NCBI GenBank assembly: GCA_016931855.1
Contig: JAFGDZ010000076.1
Location: 1-64,000 of the forward strand
DNA from: Bacteroidales bacterium
Lineage (GTDB): Bacteria > Bacteroidota > Bacteroidia > Bacteroidales > Tenuifilaceae
DNA length: 64,000 bases
Direction of reading: 5' to 3'
Shown here one piece after another: positions 23,470 to 31,744 of this stretch. The translations under genes were made by a program, and so were the position numbers. The notes beneath the pieces are model-generated. The model ran no database searches, was not told the DNA's origin, and worked only from the letters and a program-made list of their open reading frames with translations. The first letter of the stretch is position 1, and each line of letters opens with the position of its first letter.

Positions 23470-25440
23470 TTACATGTTACGCTGAGCGCCCAATTCAACC
23501 CCCTTTTGCATTAACCGCTGGGCTTCTGGTTTTCTCATATTGGCATAGCAAACGCCAAGGTTATACCAGTAGTTGCCGTTGGCGGGATAGAGCTTGGTAA
23601 GGGTTTGGAAGCAGGCTGCTGCTTGCTGATGATTTTCTAGCAGAGCATAGTTTGCGCCCGCCAGCTCCAGCAGTTCAGGGCTGCTGCTTACTACCTTTAA
23701 GCCTTGTAATAAATACTTAAGGCTTTTATCGTACTGCTTTTGGGAGAAGTAGAGCTGCCCTATGCTGTACAGTGCGTTTGGATTATCGGGGTAAATCATT
23801 AGCCCCGATAGCAGCCTCTGCTCAGCCTCTTTAGTAGAAGAAGGATCATTATTAATGTGCAAACGGAAGAGGTATGCGGGTTCACTGTTGCCTTCGGTGC
23901 GCAGGTACTCTATGCTTAAAGGATATTTCTGAAGTAATATTTTAAGTGTGTTCCTAACGGTTTGTATAATAGATCCACTATTAGCGGTAGGGTCTGTTCT
24001 TAAGCTTCCTACCACAACGTACGCAATGCCCTCCTTGTTTAGATTCGCTTGCAGCGTATCTGGGTGTTTCGATGGTATTTTGTAAATACCCTTGAAGGAT
24101 CTGTTTGCGTATATCTCGGCCATGTTGGGCTTGCGACAGGCCACTACTTCGCTGGGTGATACGTGTTTGCCAACCCAGCTGCAAAGCTTTAGGTAGTTTT
24201 GCCAATCGGGGCTAAACCCACAGTATTTATCCCCACTAAGGTTTTCTTTAAGGGTCATGAGGTCAACGGAGTGCAGGCTGCTTTTAAGATTTGTAATAGC
24301 GCAAAGCGATATGAGTACTATTAGCAACGGTTTACGAAATACTCTTGCTATGCTTGATCTTATCAGCGTATCGGCACCATATCCCAGGAAGATAGTTAGT
24401 AGTGGAAGGTAAACCAGCATTAATCGTCCCTGGTTCCATGATACCTGTTGGGTAACAAAAGTCCCCGCAATGGTAATGGCAAGGTAAAGTCCTAGTAACA
24501 GGATGCTCCTTTGCTTCTGGCGAATGGCAATTACTAGCGTGGTTACAAAAAGCGCAATAAGGATAAGTGTAACCATTACCGATGGTTGGCTGATTTGAAC
24601 TACCCCTCCTGTGAAAAACTCAACCAAATGCTTGCTAATATATTGCAATGCGTTTTGCCAGAATCTTATAAATAGCCCTACCGCATTTTCGGTTCCTTGA
24701 TCTGGATGATAAAAATCCTTGTATAGCATGGCTTTGAGCTGACTCTCAAAACCAATGTTCTGTGCGCGCCATGCCACCCTCTTGTACAGGGAGAAGGGCA
24801 CCTGAAACAGCAGGAGTGCAAGCAGCGTGTAAGTTCCTTTCTTAAACGATTGGGTGCATATAAAGTACAGCAGTACTGCAATTGTGGCCCCATGGCCAAT
24901 GTTGCGTGTTAATCCTAGAAGGAACAAGGTTAACCCGAGTAGAGCAAAGCTAATTGTGTGTTCCCTGTTTAAGCCACCTGTAAGGTCAAGTGTATCAACC
25001 CTAAAGAAAGCCCAAAAGGTTAGCGCTTGCATCAGAATAAAAAGTGGTTCGCTGTACGTTGTGCTTGCAAGTAAATGGGTTTGCGTGTTTAGCGCACCTA
25101 GAATTACGGCCCACAGCCAAATCCAAGGGTTTACTCTGCTCTTCCAAACATACCCGGTAAGGTATATCCCTAGTGCAGTAAGCGCAATAGATATCAGCTT
25201 AAATAGAATAATATTAATACCAAAGGCTAGTATTAGCGGACTTAGCACCAATGGGTATAACGCGCCATGCCATGCGGGAAACGATTTCTGATTTACAAAG
25301 TTCCTAGCGGCAATTATATACCAAGAGTCATCTCCTCCAGTGCTAATTGTAACCCTAAAATTCAGCAAGGCTAGTATAATGAATAGGATTGTTGACACTA
25401 AAAGGATCCCGTTCTTCTTATCCTTTAAAACTTGTAGCAT
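23470..25440 (-). CDS. GT-C-like integral membrane glycosyltransferase with TPR tail
   Basis: The 656-residue protein has about ten membrane helices in the first 380 residues, with an acidic DDSWY motif in the first periplasmic loop (residues 36-40), as in GT-C/PMT enzymes that use lipid-linked sugars. The periplasmic C-terminal part includes about three TPR units (from about residue 540; NALYSIGQLYFSQKQYDKSL, WYNLGVCYANMRKPEAQRLM). Acceptor and sugar are unknown. It is first in a pair with the family 2 glycosyltransferase. Other readings, such as a non-enzymatic membrane protein of the same fold, cannot be excluded. Confidence 0.75.
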   Translation of the reverse strand: MLQVLKDKKNGILLVSTILFIILALLNFRVTISTGGDDSWYIIAARNFVNQKSFPAWHGALYPLVLSPLILAFGINIILFKLISIALTALGIYLTGYVWKSRVNPWIWLWAVILGALNTQTHLLASTTYSEPLFILMQALTFWAFFRVDTLDLTGGLNREHTISFALLGLTLFLLGLTRNIGHGATIAVLLYFICTQSFKKGTYTLLALLLFQVPFSLYKRVAWRAQNIGFESQLKAMLYKDFYHPDQGTENAVGLFIRFWQNALQYISKHLVEFFTGGVVQISQPSVMVTLILIALFVTTLVIAIRQKQRSILLLGLYLAITIAGTFVTQQVSWNQGRLMLVYLPLLTIFLGYGADTLIRSSIARVFRKPLLIVLISLCAITNLKSSLHSVDLMTLKENLSGDKYCGFSPDWQNYLKLCSWVGKHVSPSEVVACRKPNMAEIYANRSFKGIYKIPSKHPDTLQANLNKEGIAYVVVGSLRTDPTANSGSIIQTVRNTLKILLQKYPLSIEYLRTEGNSEPAYLFRLHINNDPSSTKEAEQRLLSGLMIYPDNPNALYSIGQLYFSQKQYDKSLKYLLQGLKVVSSSPELLELAGANYALLENHQQAAACFQTLTKLYPANGNYWYNLGVCYANMRKPEAQRLMQKGVELGAQRNM

Positions 25441-25720
25441 ATACTATGTTTGTATTTAGATGTACTATTAGCCCTGACGAGTATTCTCTGTAATTTGATG
25501 CGTAGTAATCCTTTTTCCTGCATTTTTTAGGAGTAGATAGGGGAGGGATAATCGCGCTATATCCAATATTTTTCAGAAATTGCTCCTTGGTGCTACTAGT
25601 TTATTGGGTATATTACACCACTTTTTACCTTTGTAATAGGGTATGGTGGCTTGCTTTTTGTAAAAAGCCAAAACCTTGGTTGTATAATGTGAACTAAAAG
25701 ACCATCTAAATTTCAATACG
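25441..25720. other. Divergent intergenic region with promoter and leader hairpin
   Basis: These 280 bases separate the minus-strand GT-C gene from the plus-strand lipoprotein pair. They contain a good plus-strand promoter (25604-25633) and a leader of about 80 bases that can fold a stem (GGCT with AGCC and a TTTTT/AAAAA pairing, about 25647-25669). No clear minus-strand box is seen. Confidence 0.5.
25604..25633 (+). promoter_or_regulatory. Promoter of the CsgG/LPP20 lipoprotein pair
   Basis: TTG at 25604-25606 lies exactly 19 bases from TACCTTTG at 25626-25633, matching the Bacteroidota consensus (-33 TTTG/TTG, -7 TAnnTTTG). Confidence 0.75.
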
Positions 25721-27106
25721 ATGAAAAGATTTTACCTCCTTTTTGTAGCGGTATCAATGATTGTTGCTTTTTCCTCGTGCGCATCAAAAAAGTATGCAAA
25801 ACGCGGAAGCAAGTACGAGCAAGCCGGTATGTTTGAGCAGGCTGCCGATATGTATTACCAATCGCTAGTGGCTAAATCATCTAACATCGATGCGCGCATT
25901 GGCTTGCAGCGAAATGGCGAACGAGTGCTTGACGACAAGGGCTTTAGAATATCGCAGGCCTATATGGATGGAGACGATAAACGCACCGTTCTGGCGTACC
26001 TTGACGCTCGCGATTACCGCGATAAGCTGTCGGCCGTTGGGGTTAAGCTCGAAATTCCCTCTAGGGCAGCCGAGCAGTACAACGAGGTAAAGCCCCGCTA
26101 CTTGGAGAAAACCTATGGCGAGGCGCAGCTGCTTTTGGAGGAAGAGAAATTTGCGCTAGCCGAGGAGAAGTTTAAGGAGATTAAACGCATTGACCCAAGC
26201 TACCAAAGTGTTGATGCGCTTATGGGCGTGGCTAAATGGGAGCCTGTTTACAGAGAGGGGAAAGGGTACTTTGAGAAGGGGCTATACCGTAAATCGTACT
26301 ATACTTTCGATAAAATTCTAAAGAGCCAATCGGCATATAAAGATGCAGAGGTGCTTAAGAGCGAGGCTTTACAAAGGGGCGTTCTTACCGTTGCCATCAC
26401 CACGTTTAAAAACAAAACCCGATCTCCAGAGGCAACAGGTCTTCTTACTGGATACATCAAAAAATCGTTGGTCGATTTGAATAACCCTTTTGTAAAGGTT
26501 GTTGATGTTCAGAATGCCAATCAGCTTGTTGAGCAGCAGAAGCGGGCGTTAGAGCAGGGGGGCAGCATTAAGGTTGGGCAGCTGCTGGCCGCAAAAGCAT
26601 TGCTAAATGGGAGCATTACCTCCTTTGCCAACCAGGCTGGGAAGCTTCTAAGGCAGGAAAAAACAGGGTATCTTAAAATTGTAACCAAGAAAAAGGTTCC
26701 TGGTAGCCTTGAGGAGAAGGTTGAGGTAACATACAAAAAGGTGCGTTACCTTGAGGTTAAACGCGTTAATAGGGTGGACTGCTCATTTAGCTACGAGCTA
26801 ACTTCTACAGAAACGGGCGCGCTGCTTGTTTCCGATGCAATGAACCTAATGGCTAGCGATGGCGTGCACTACGCCGAGTTCGATGGCGACCACAAAAAGC
26901 TAGTGCCAGGCTACTGGGTTTATATAGATAAGGCCAATCCAAAGGATAAGGTAAACGATAACCCCACGGCTGTGAGCGAGCTTAAATCGCTGCTTGCCGC
27001 AAAGCGAACCGTTAAAGAGGTTAATGTGCTTAAGGAGGAGGTTGCGCTAATGGTGGCCGAGCGAGTTTCGCAGCGTATTAATAACTACAACCCAGAAGAG
27101 CAGTAG
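25721..27106 (+). CDS. Lipoprotein with TPR-like helices and CsgG-like domain
   Basis: The 461-residue protein has an SpII signal (lipobox FSSC, Cys20). Residues about 30-215 are helical repeats of TPR type (YEQAGMFEQAADMYYQSL, EEEKFALAEEKFKEIKRIDP, KGLYRKSYYTFDKILK). The C-terminal half has a CsgG-like pattern, beginning GVLTVAITTFKNKTRSPE, then TGYIKKSLVDL, with VKVVD and LLAAKALLNGSITSF as in curli-secretion-like and FlgT/LpoB-like proteins that sense or span the periplasm. It is 1 base from the next gene, an LPP20-type lipoprotein, so the pair is cotranscribed and probably works together in the outer membrane. Substrate or partner unknown; it is not a classical CsgG. Confidence 0.8.
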   Translation: MKRFYLLFVAVSMIVAFSSCASKKYAKRGSKYEQAGMFEQAADMYYQSLVAKSSNIDARIGLQRNGERVLDDKGFRISQAYMDGDDKRTVLAYLDARDYRDKLSAVGVKLEIPSRAAEQYNEVKPRYLEKTYGEAQLLLEEEKFALAEEKFKEIKRIDPSYQSVDALMGVAKWEPVYREGKGYFEKGLYRKSYYTFDKILKSQSAYKDAEVLKSEALQRGVLTVAITTFKNKTRSPEATGLLTGYIKKSLVDLNNPFVKVVDVQNANQLVEQQKRALEQGGSIKVGQLLAAKALLNGSITSFANQAGKLLRQEKTGYLKIVTKKKVPGSLEEKVEVTYKKVRYLEVKRVNRVDCSFSYELTSTETGALLVSDAMNLMASDGVHYAEFDGDHKKLVPGYWVYIDKANPKDKVNDNPTAVSELKSLLAAKRTVKEVNVLKEEVALMVAERVSQRINNYNPEEQ

Positions 27107-27107
27107 C

Positions 27108-28490
27108 ATGAATCGGTTTACTTCGTTTTGTTTAGTTGTTTTTGCCGCGCTATTCATTTCCGGATGCGGCGCTTCTAAAAGGGCGCAGCAGGAGCAGCAG
27201 AATCCAAAGCCAGAATGGATAATGGGGCGCCCTTCTTCTAGTATTTACTATGTTGGCGTTGGCTTTTCTGCTAAGTCGGCAAATGTAAGCCAGTACCAAA
27301 AGCAGGCGCGCGAGGCGGCTCTTTCCGATCTGGCTGGCGAAATATCCGTATCAATATCGGCAAAATCAGTACTATATACCTTTGAGCATAAGGATAAGGT
27401 GCATAGCGACCTTAGCTCAACCATCCGGGCAAAGGTTCAGCAGGATTTGGAGGGCTACGAGCTGGTTGACACATGGGAGGATAAGCTGGGCTACTGGGTT
27501 TACTACCGCCTATCAAAAAGCGAATACCAGCGCATTAAAGAGGCTAAGAAGAACAGCGCTTTGAGCAAGGCTACCGACCTATTTACCCGTGGCGCTGAGT
27601 TCTCGGAGCAGCGCAATACCAAGGATGCGCTGCTATTCACCTTTAAATCGTTAGATGCAGTTAAGGATTACCTAGCCGAGCCCCTTGAGGTTCAGATTAA
27701 TGGCAAGGAGATCCTGCTTGGGAACGAGGCGTTTTCTATTGCCAACAAGGCGCTTTCCGATATTCGTATTGTATCTTCCAAAAATAGAATTAGCGCAAAA
27801 AGGGGAATGGGCGTTGCAGAGAGAGAGCTAACATTTAGGGTTGTATCGGCCAGCGGGAAACCCGTACAGGGCATTCCGGTTACCGGATCCTACTCAGAAA
27901 GGGCTATTCGCAACAACAGGGCAACCTCCGATGCCAATGGTTACGTCTCTTTTGCCATTCCCATGGTAAAATCAACAAAGGCTCAGGAATCGTTTAGGGT
28001 TGATGTTGATGTTAACGCCTTACTTTCCGAGGCTACCACCGATTTTCTGGTACGAAAGGTAATTTTTACCATTCCTGTAACCAGCCATACCGTTACTGTT
28101 GATGTGGTTCGCCCATCAGTATGGATTGCATCGCACGAAACCAATTTGGGCGAGCTATCGCGAAGCAACACCATGGAGACATCGCTACGTAAGCGCATTG
28201 TTTCCTCTGGTTTTGTAGTGGCAACCTCGCGCGAAAGCGCCGATTTTATTCTTGAGCTACAAGGGAATACCGTGAGTAAGGGCCAAACCAGTAGCTTTTA
28301 CCAAGTGGCTTTAAACCTAGTGGTAAAGCTGGTTAAACAGAATGGAACGGAGCTGTACGTGAAGCAAATTAATGACATTAGCGGCTCGCATCTCGATTGG
28401 GAAAGGGCAGGGCAGGAGGCCTACAACGAGGCAGCCAAGCGCCTTAGCTCATACATCTTTACGGAGATTGAAGAGGCCATGTTTAAGTAG
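27108..28490 (+). CDS. LPP20/FlgT-like lipoprotein
   Basis: The 460-residue lipoprotein (lipobox ISGC, Cys20) opens with PKPEWIMGRPSSSIYYVGVGFSA and REAALSDLAGEISVSI (in parts), the pattern of the LPP20 domain, at about residues 30-140. A middle segment at about 235-330 looks like a beta-sandwich (GKPVQGIPVTGSYSERAI, then TSDANGYVSFAIP), and a C-terminal part at about 340-460 (SLRKRIVSSGFVVATSRESA, FILELQGN) has an alpha/beta look like other CsgG/FlgT-related domains. The start ATG follows the upstream stop by 1 base. Role unknown; the pairing with a CsgG-like lipoprotein suggests an outer-membrane complex. The shared terminator is at 28537-28577. Confidence 0.8.
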   Translation: MNRFTSFCLVVFAALFISGCGASKRAQQEQQNPKPEWIMGRPSSSIYYVGVGFSAKSANVSQYQKQAREAALSDLAGEISVSISAKSVLYTFEHKDKVHSDLSSTIRAKVQQDLEGYELVDTWEDKLGYWVYYRLSKSEYQRIKEAKKNSALSKATDLFTRGAEFSEQRNTKDALLFTFKSLDAVKDYLAEPLEVQINGKEILLGNEAFSIANKALSDIRIVSSKNRISAKRGMGVAERELTFRVVSASGKPVQGIPVTGSYSERAIRNNRATSDANGYVSFAIPMVKSTKAQESFRVDVDVNALLSEATTDFLVRKVIFTIPVTSHTVTVDVVRPSVWIASHETNLGELSRSNTMETSLRKRIVSSGFVVATSRESADFILELQGNTVSKGQTSSFYQVALNLVVKLVKQNGTELYVKQINDISGSHLDWERAGQEAYNEAAKRLSSYIFTEIEEAMFK

Positions 28491-28536
28491 CTACTTTTGG
28501 GCAGCTATACCAATTGCGATAAATAGCCGCCACATC

Positions 28537-28577
28537 ACACAAAAAAACTCGGAGGTTAATCCGAGTTTTTTTTGTGT
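28537..28577. terminator. Bidirectional terminator between LPP20 and nfu genes
   Basis: AAAAAAACTCGG (28541-28552) pairs with CCGAGTTTTTTT (28561-28572) around an 8-base loop, extended by ACAC/GTGT. A and T runs on both sides let it serve the plus-strand LPP20 gene and the minus-strand nfu gene. Confidence 0.92.
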
Positions 28578-28591
28578 CGTAGTGTAGTTGA

Positions 28592-28837
28592 CTATAAGTT
28601 AACTGCCACAACCTCTTTAATCTCAGGAACGTCGCGTTTAATTGCCTGCTCAACGCCGTTCTTTAGGGTCATAAGGCTGTAAGGGCAGCTACCGCAAGCA
28701 CCCAATAGTCTAACCTTTACGGTTAGGTCGTCGGTAATCTCAACTAGAGAAATGTCGCCACCATCGTTCTGAAGAAATGGCCTAACAATCTCAATTGCAG
28801 CGCTAACCTTTTTGGTGATTTCGTCTTTGTTAATCAT
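28592..28837 (-). CDS. Nfu-type iron-sulfur scaffold, NifU C-terminal domain only
   Basis: The 81-residue protein is a stand-alone NifU C-terminal domain that holds and delivers Fe-S clusters. It has NDGGDISLVEI, then GACGSCPYSLMTLKNGVE with the cluster-binding Cys48 and Cys51 (CxxC), as expected. It follows the mrp gene by 12 bases in the same direction; Mrp/ApbC ATPases are also Fe-S carriers, so the pair is a coherent cluster-delivery unit. Confidence 0.93.
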   Translation of the reverse strand: MINKDEITKKVSAAIEIVRPFLQNDGGDISLVEITDDLTVKVRLLGACGSCPYSLMTLKNGVEQAIKRDVPEIKEVVAVNL

Positions 28838-28849
28838 TGGAGTTGTTTA

Positions 28850-29959
28850 TTACTTGTGTTTTACTGTTACTTTCTCTGTTTTTGGAGCAGTTGCGTTACG
28901 TTTGTCAACCTCTGCCATAACCTTACGGGCAAGGTCGTTAAATGCATCGGCAAGTGGTCCTGCTTGTGTAGCCACGGGTGTGCCAAAATCGCCACCCTCA
29001 CGAATGCTCTGCACAATGGGAATTTGGCCTAGTAGAGGCAGTCGCATGCGCTCGGCCAACTTTTTGCAGCCATCCTTACCAAAAATGTAGTACTTGTTGT
29101 TTGGCAGCTCCTCAGGGGTAAACCACGCCATGTTCTCAATAAGTCCAAGAACTGGTACGTTAATCTTTTTCCCAGTAAACATGCTAATTCCCTTAATGGC
29201 ATCGGCAAGGGCAACATCTTGCGGTGTGCTAACAATTATCACACCTGTTAACGAAAGCTCCTGTACAAGGGTTAGGTGAATATCGCTGGTTCCTGGGGGC
29301 ATATCAATAAAAAGGAAGTCCAGCTCGCCCCATGCTCCTTGGTGTATTAGCTGTTTTAGGGCGCTGGTAGCCATTGGGCCACGCCAAACCAATGCGTTGT
29401 TGGGGTCAACAAAAAAGCCTACCGATAAAATCTTTACCCCGTAGCTCTCTGCTGGCTCAATAAGCTCCAAATCGCCCTGCTTAATCATTGTAGGGCGAGC
29501 CGTTTCAAGGTTAAACATCTTGGGCATCGATGGCCCATAAATATCGGCATCAATAAGTCCAACTTTGGCGCCTGTTTTGGCCACTGCAACGGCTAGGTTT
29601 GCCGCTACAGTAGATTTTCCTACACCACCTTTCCCTGAAGCTATGGCAACAATGTTTTTAACCTTTGTTACCGATGCTGTGGTTTTTAGTGGCGACTCTA
29701 CAGGCTTTGCCACAGGGGCAACGGCTAATATGTTAACAGCAATGCTGGCTCCAAACCTTTCGGCAATAATCCGTGTACAAGCCTTTTTTACTGAGCTCGC
29801 AAAGGGATCGTTTGCTTTTAGTAGATTTAATGAGAAGGTAATGCTGTTCTCGCTTATGTTGATATCCTGTACCATTCCTAACGAAACGATATCGGATCCT
29901 GCCTCAGGGTGCTTAACTTCCTTAAGCACATCGAGAAGCTGTTCATTACTTAGAGGCAT
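28850..29959 (-). CDS. mrp: Mrp/ApbC family Fe-S carrier ATPase
   Basis: The 369-residue P-loop ATPase transfers Fe-S clusters to apoproteins. An N-terminal MIP18/DUF59 domain covers about residues 5-80 (QLLDVLKEVKHPEAGSDIVS), followed by a deviant Walker A, GKGGVGKST at 109-117, and Mrp motifs LIDADIYGPSMPKMF and MPPGTSDIHLTLVQ. The C-terminal CxxC present in many ApbC proteins is absent; the corresponding stretch reads MAWFTPEELPNNKYYIFGKDG, as I recall for other Bacteroidota members. Operon with nfu. A promoter-like box lies at 29984-29991. Confidence 0.92.
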   Translation of the reverse strand: MPLSNEQLLDVLKEVKHPEAGSDIVSLGMVQDINISENSITFSLNLLKANDPFASSVKKACTRIIAERFGASIAVNILAVAPVAKPVESPLKTTASVTKVKNIVAIASGKGGVGKSTVAANLAVAVAKTGAKVGLIDADIYGPSMPKMFNLETARPTMIKQGDLELIEPAESYGVKILSVGFFVDPNNALVWRGPMATSALKQLIHQGAWGELDFLFIDMPPGTSDIHLTLVQELSLTGVIIVSTPQDVALADAIKGISMFTGKKINVPVLGLIENMAWFTPEELPNNKYYIFGKDGCKKLAERMRLPLLGQIPIVQSIREGGDFGTPVATQAGPLADAFNDLARKVMAEVDKRNATAPKTEKVTVKHK

Positions 29960-29983
29960 TTATATTTGGTTTAAATTAACGCA

Positions 29984-29991
29984 CAAAAGTA
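29984..29991 (-). promoter_or_regulatory. -7 box of the mrp-nfu operon
   Basis: CAAAAGTA on the plus strand reads TACTTTTG on the minus strand, about 25 bases before the mrp ATG. No -33 TTTG is obvious. Confidence 0.5.
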
Positions 29992-30151
29992 TTGCTTATT
30001 TCTTACATATAAAAGTGTATAACGCTATAGGGTAAACAGGGAATATTTACTAATGTTCAGGGTGTAATGGCAAAATATTATGTGTGTTCTGTGCGCATAG
30101 GCGGAGCTTATTAGCCTTTTCACCTATCTTGATTTGCTATCAGCGGGGCGT

Positions 30152-30520
30152 CTAAATTTTAGTATCCAGCTCCTTTACCGGATCCCAGAACAGACGCTCA
30201 AAGTCCACAATCCTATTCTCGGTAATGGTTACGCCCTCGCTCTCCAGTAGCTCACGCATGGTGTTAGAGCCGGAAAAATGGTGCTTCCCGGTTAGCAGTC
30301 CGTTTCGGTTAACCACCCGGTGGGCTGGAATCCACTCGTTAAGAGTATGGCAACCATTTAGTGCCCAGCCCACCATTCTAGCCGACTGGGCCGAGCCTAA
30401 GTAGCGGGCAATAGCCCCATACGAGGTTACCCTTCCCTTGGGTATAAGCTTGGTAACATCGTAAACCTGCTGAAAAAAGCCAGGGTTACTCTTCCGATGG
30501 GGGCTCTTGGATTGGGTCAA
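30152..30520 (-). CDS. Alkyltransferase-like protein (MGMT family without catalytic Cys)
   Basis: The 122-residue protein has the MGMT DNA-binding fold: IPKGRVTSYGAIARYLGSA (in parts), the RMVGWALNGC helix, then the active-site stretch NEWIPAHRVVNRNGLL. The alkyl-accepting Cys of PCHR is replaced by Ala (A66, PAHR), so it should bind O6-alkylguanine lesions without repairing them, as ATL proteins do to flag damage for nucleotide excision repair. ATL proteins often have Trp here; Ala is also known. The only plausible start is a TTG at 30520, inside the 3' end of trmB with a 35-base overlap, which suggests translational coupling. Confidence 0.82.
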   Translation of the reverse strand: MTQSKSPHRKSNPGFFQQVYDVTKLIPKGRVTSYGAIARYLGSAQSARMVGWALNGCHTLNEWIPAHRVVNRNGLLTGKHHFSGSNTMRELLESEGVTITENRIVDFERLFWDPVKELDTKI

Positions 30521-31190
30521 CTCTATTCAGCTCAAAATTTAGGTAGGTAATGGTTTTGCTTTGCTCCAAAAACTGTTGCTCGTAAAAGGTTTTAATGCTA
30601 AGGAATGGATTGGACAGGTTGGAGTTGTACAAGTCGTTTGTGCAGTAGTTTACCTTTAGGCTGTTGTGTTCCAGTACGCTTTTAGTGTACTCATGAAGCT
30701 CCTGGCTATCGGTTTTTAGGTGCACTACACCGCCTGGTTTAAGGAGCTGTTTGTACCTGTTAAGAAATCGCGATGAGGTTAAGCGCTTTAGCGCCCGTGC
30801 CGATTTAAGCTGTGGGTCGGGGAAGGTTATCCAAATCTCGCTTACCTCGCCTGGCTCAAAAAACGAAAGGATATTCTCTATTCTATTGCGGATAAATGCC
30901 ACATTACCAAGGTTTTCTTCTACGGCAGTTTTTGCACCACGCCAAAGCCTGGCACCCTTTATATCAAAACCAATGTAGTTTTTATCTGGATTAACCCTTG
31001 CCATGCCAACCGTGTACTCCCCTTTTCCGCAGCCCAGCTCAATCACAATGGGATTGCTGTTTTTAAAGTACTCTGCATGCCACTTGCCTTTCATGTGGTA
31101 ATCAATGCCAAAAACCTCGCTAAACGAGGGTTGAAATATATTTCCAAAGGTTTCGTTTTCCGCAAAACGAATAAGTTTATTCTTTCCCAC
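30486..31190 (-). CDS. trmB: tRNA (guanine46-N7)-methyltransferase
   Basis: The 234-residue enzyme makes m7G46 in the variable loop of tRNAs using SAM. Motif I is VIELGCGKGEYTVGMA, followed by NYIGFDIKGARLWRGAK and the TrmB signature WITFPDPQLK (family usually WITFPDPWPK). It lies downstream of gldH by 80 bases and overlaps the following alkyltransferase-like gene by 35 bases. Its start ATG at 31190 gives MGKNKLIRFAENETF, typical of Bacteroidota TrmB. Confidence 0.92.
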   Translation of the reverse strand: MGKNKLIRFAENETFGNIFQPSFSEVFGIDYHMKGKWHAEYFKNSNPIVIELGCGKGEYTVGMARVNPDKNYIGFDIKGARLWRGAKTAVEENLGNVAFIRNRIENILSFFEPGEVSEIWITFPDPQLKSARALKRLTSSRFLNRYKQLLKPGGVVHLKTDSQELHEYTKSVLEHNSLKVNYCTNDLYNSNLSNPFLSIKTFYEQQFLEQSKTITYLNFELNRVDPIQEPPSEE

Positions 31191-31270
31191 CTATTTTACA
31201 GATGTTAGTGTTTAAACGTAAGATTACTTGGTGCTTGATATGCGTTGTGTGCTACCGGCGTGTGCTGCGG

Positions 31271-31744
31271 CTATTGCTGAACGGTTTCAATTCTAAGCCC
31301 TACATTAACAATTCCAGGTAGCTTATCAACCCGCATGGCCTGTTCAACCTCAAAAGTGTATGCTCCCGCTACAGGAAACCGCACCATTCTTTTGTACAGT
31401 ATTTGGTTGTCCTTTATTTTACCAATGCCCTTTCCAAGCCACTTGCCATAAGAGTTGGCTAGGATACACTCTAGCGTATCCCTTATTACTGCTCCGTTTG
31501 GAGCAGTTGTGGTTACAAATAGGTAAAGGTTGCTATTTGGATAATCGGTAGTATTGCGCAAGTTAACGTACAGGTTGTTTGCCAATGTGGTATCGGTTAT
31601 ATCAACTTCAAAACGGGCAATGTTTTTCCTGTTCCAAACCTCGTTTTCTGTACTTATGTTCTGGTCGAAAACCCCATTAGAGTCGCAAGCACTAGCAATG
31701 AGTGCAATGAAACATGCTAGTGCAATAATTTTAACCGTTTGCAT
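31271..31744 (-). CDS. gldH: Gliding-motility lipoprotein GldH
   Basis: The 157-residue lipoprotein (lipobox ASAC, Cys20) has the GldH pattern: DITDTTLANNLYVNLRNTTDYPNSNLYLF (in parts), then TAPNGAVIRDTLEC, GKWLGKGIGKIKDN and an ending with VGLRIE. GldH is required for gliding and supports GldK/type IX secretion in Flavobacterium johnsoniae, but it is widespread in non-gliding Bacteroidota too. Its 5' end overlaps the end of ricT by 14 bases, the usual order ricT-gldH. With sprA at the right edge this suggests that a type IX system is present. Confidence 0.9.
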   Translation of the reverse strand: MQTVKIIALACFIALIASACDSNGVFDQNISTENEVWNRKNIARFEVDITDTTLANNLYVNLRNTTDYPNSNLYLFVTTTAPNGAVIRDTLECILANSYGKWLGKGIGKIKDNQILYKRMVRFPVAGAYTFEVEQAMRVDKLPGIVNVGLRIETVQQ

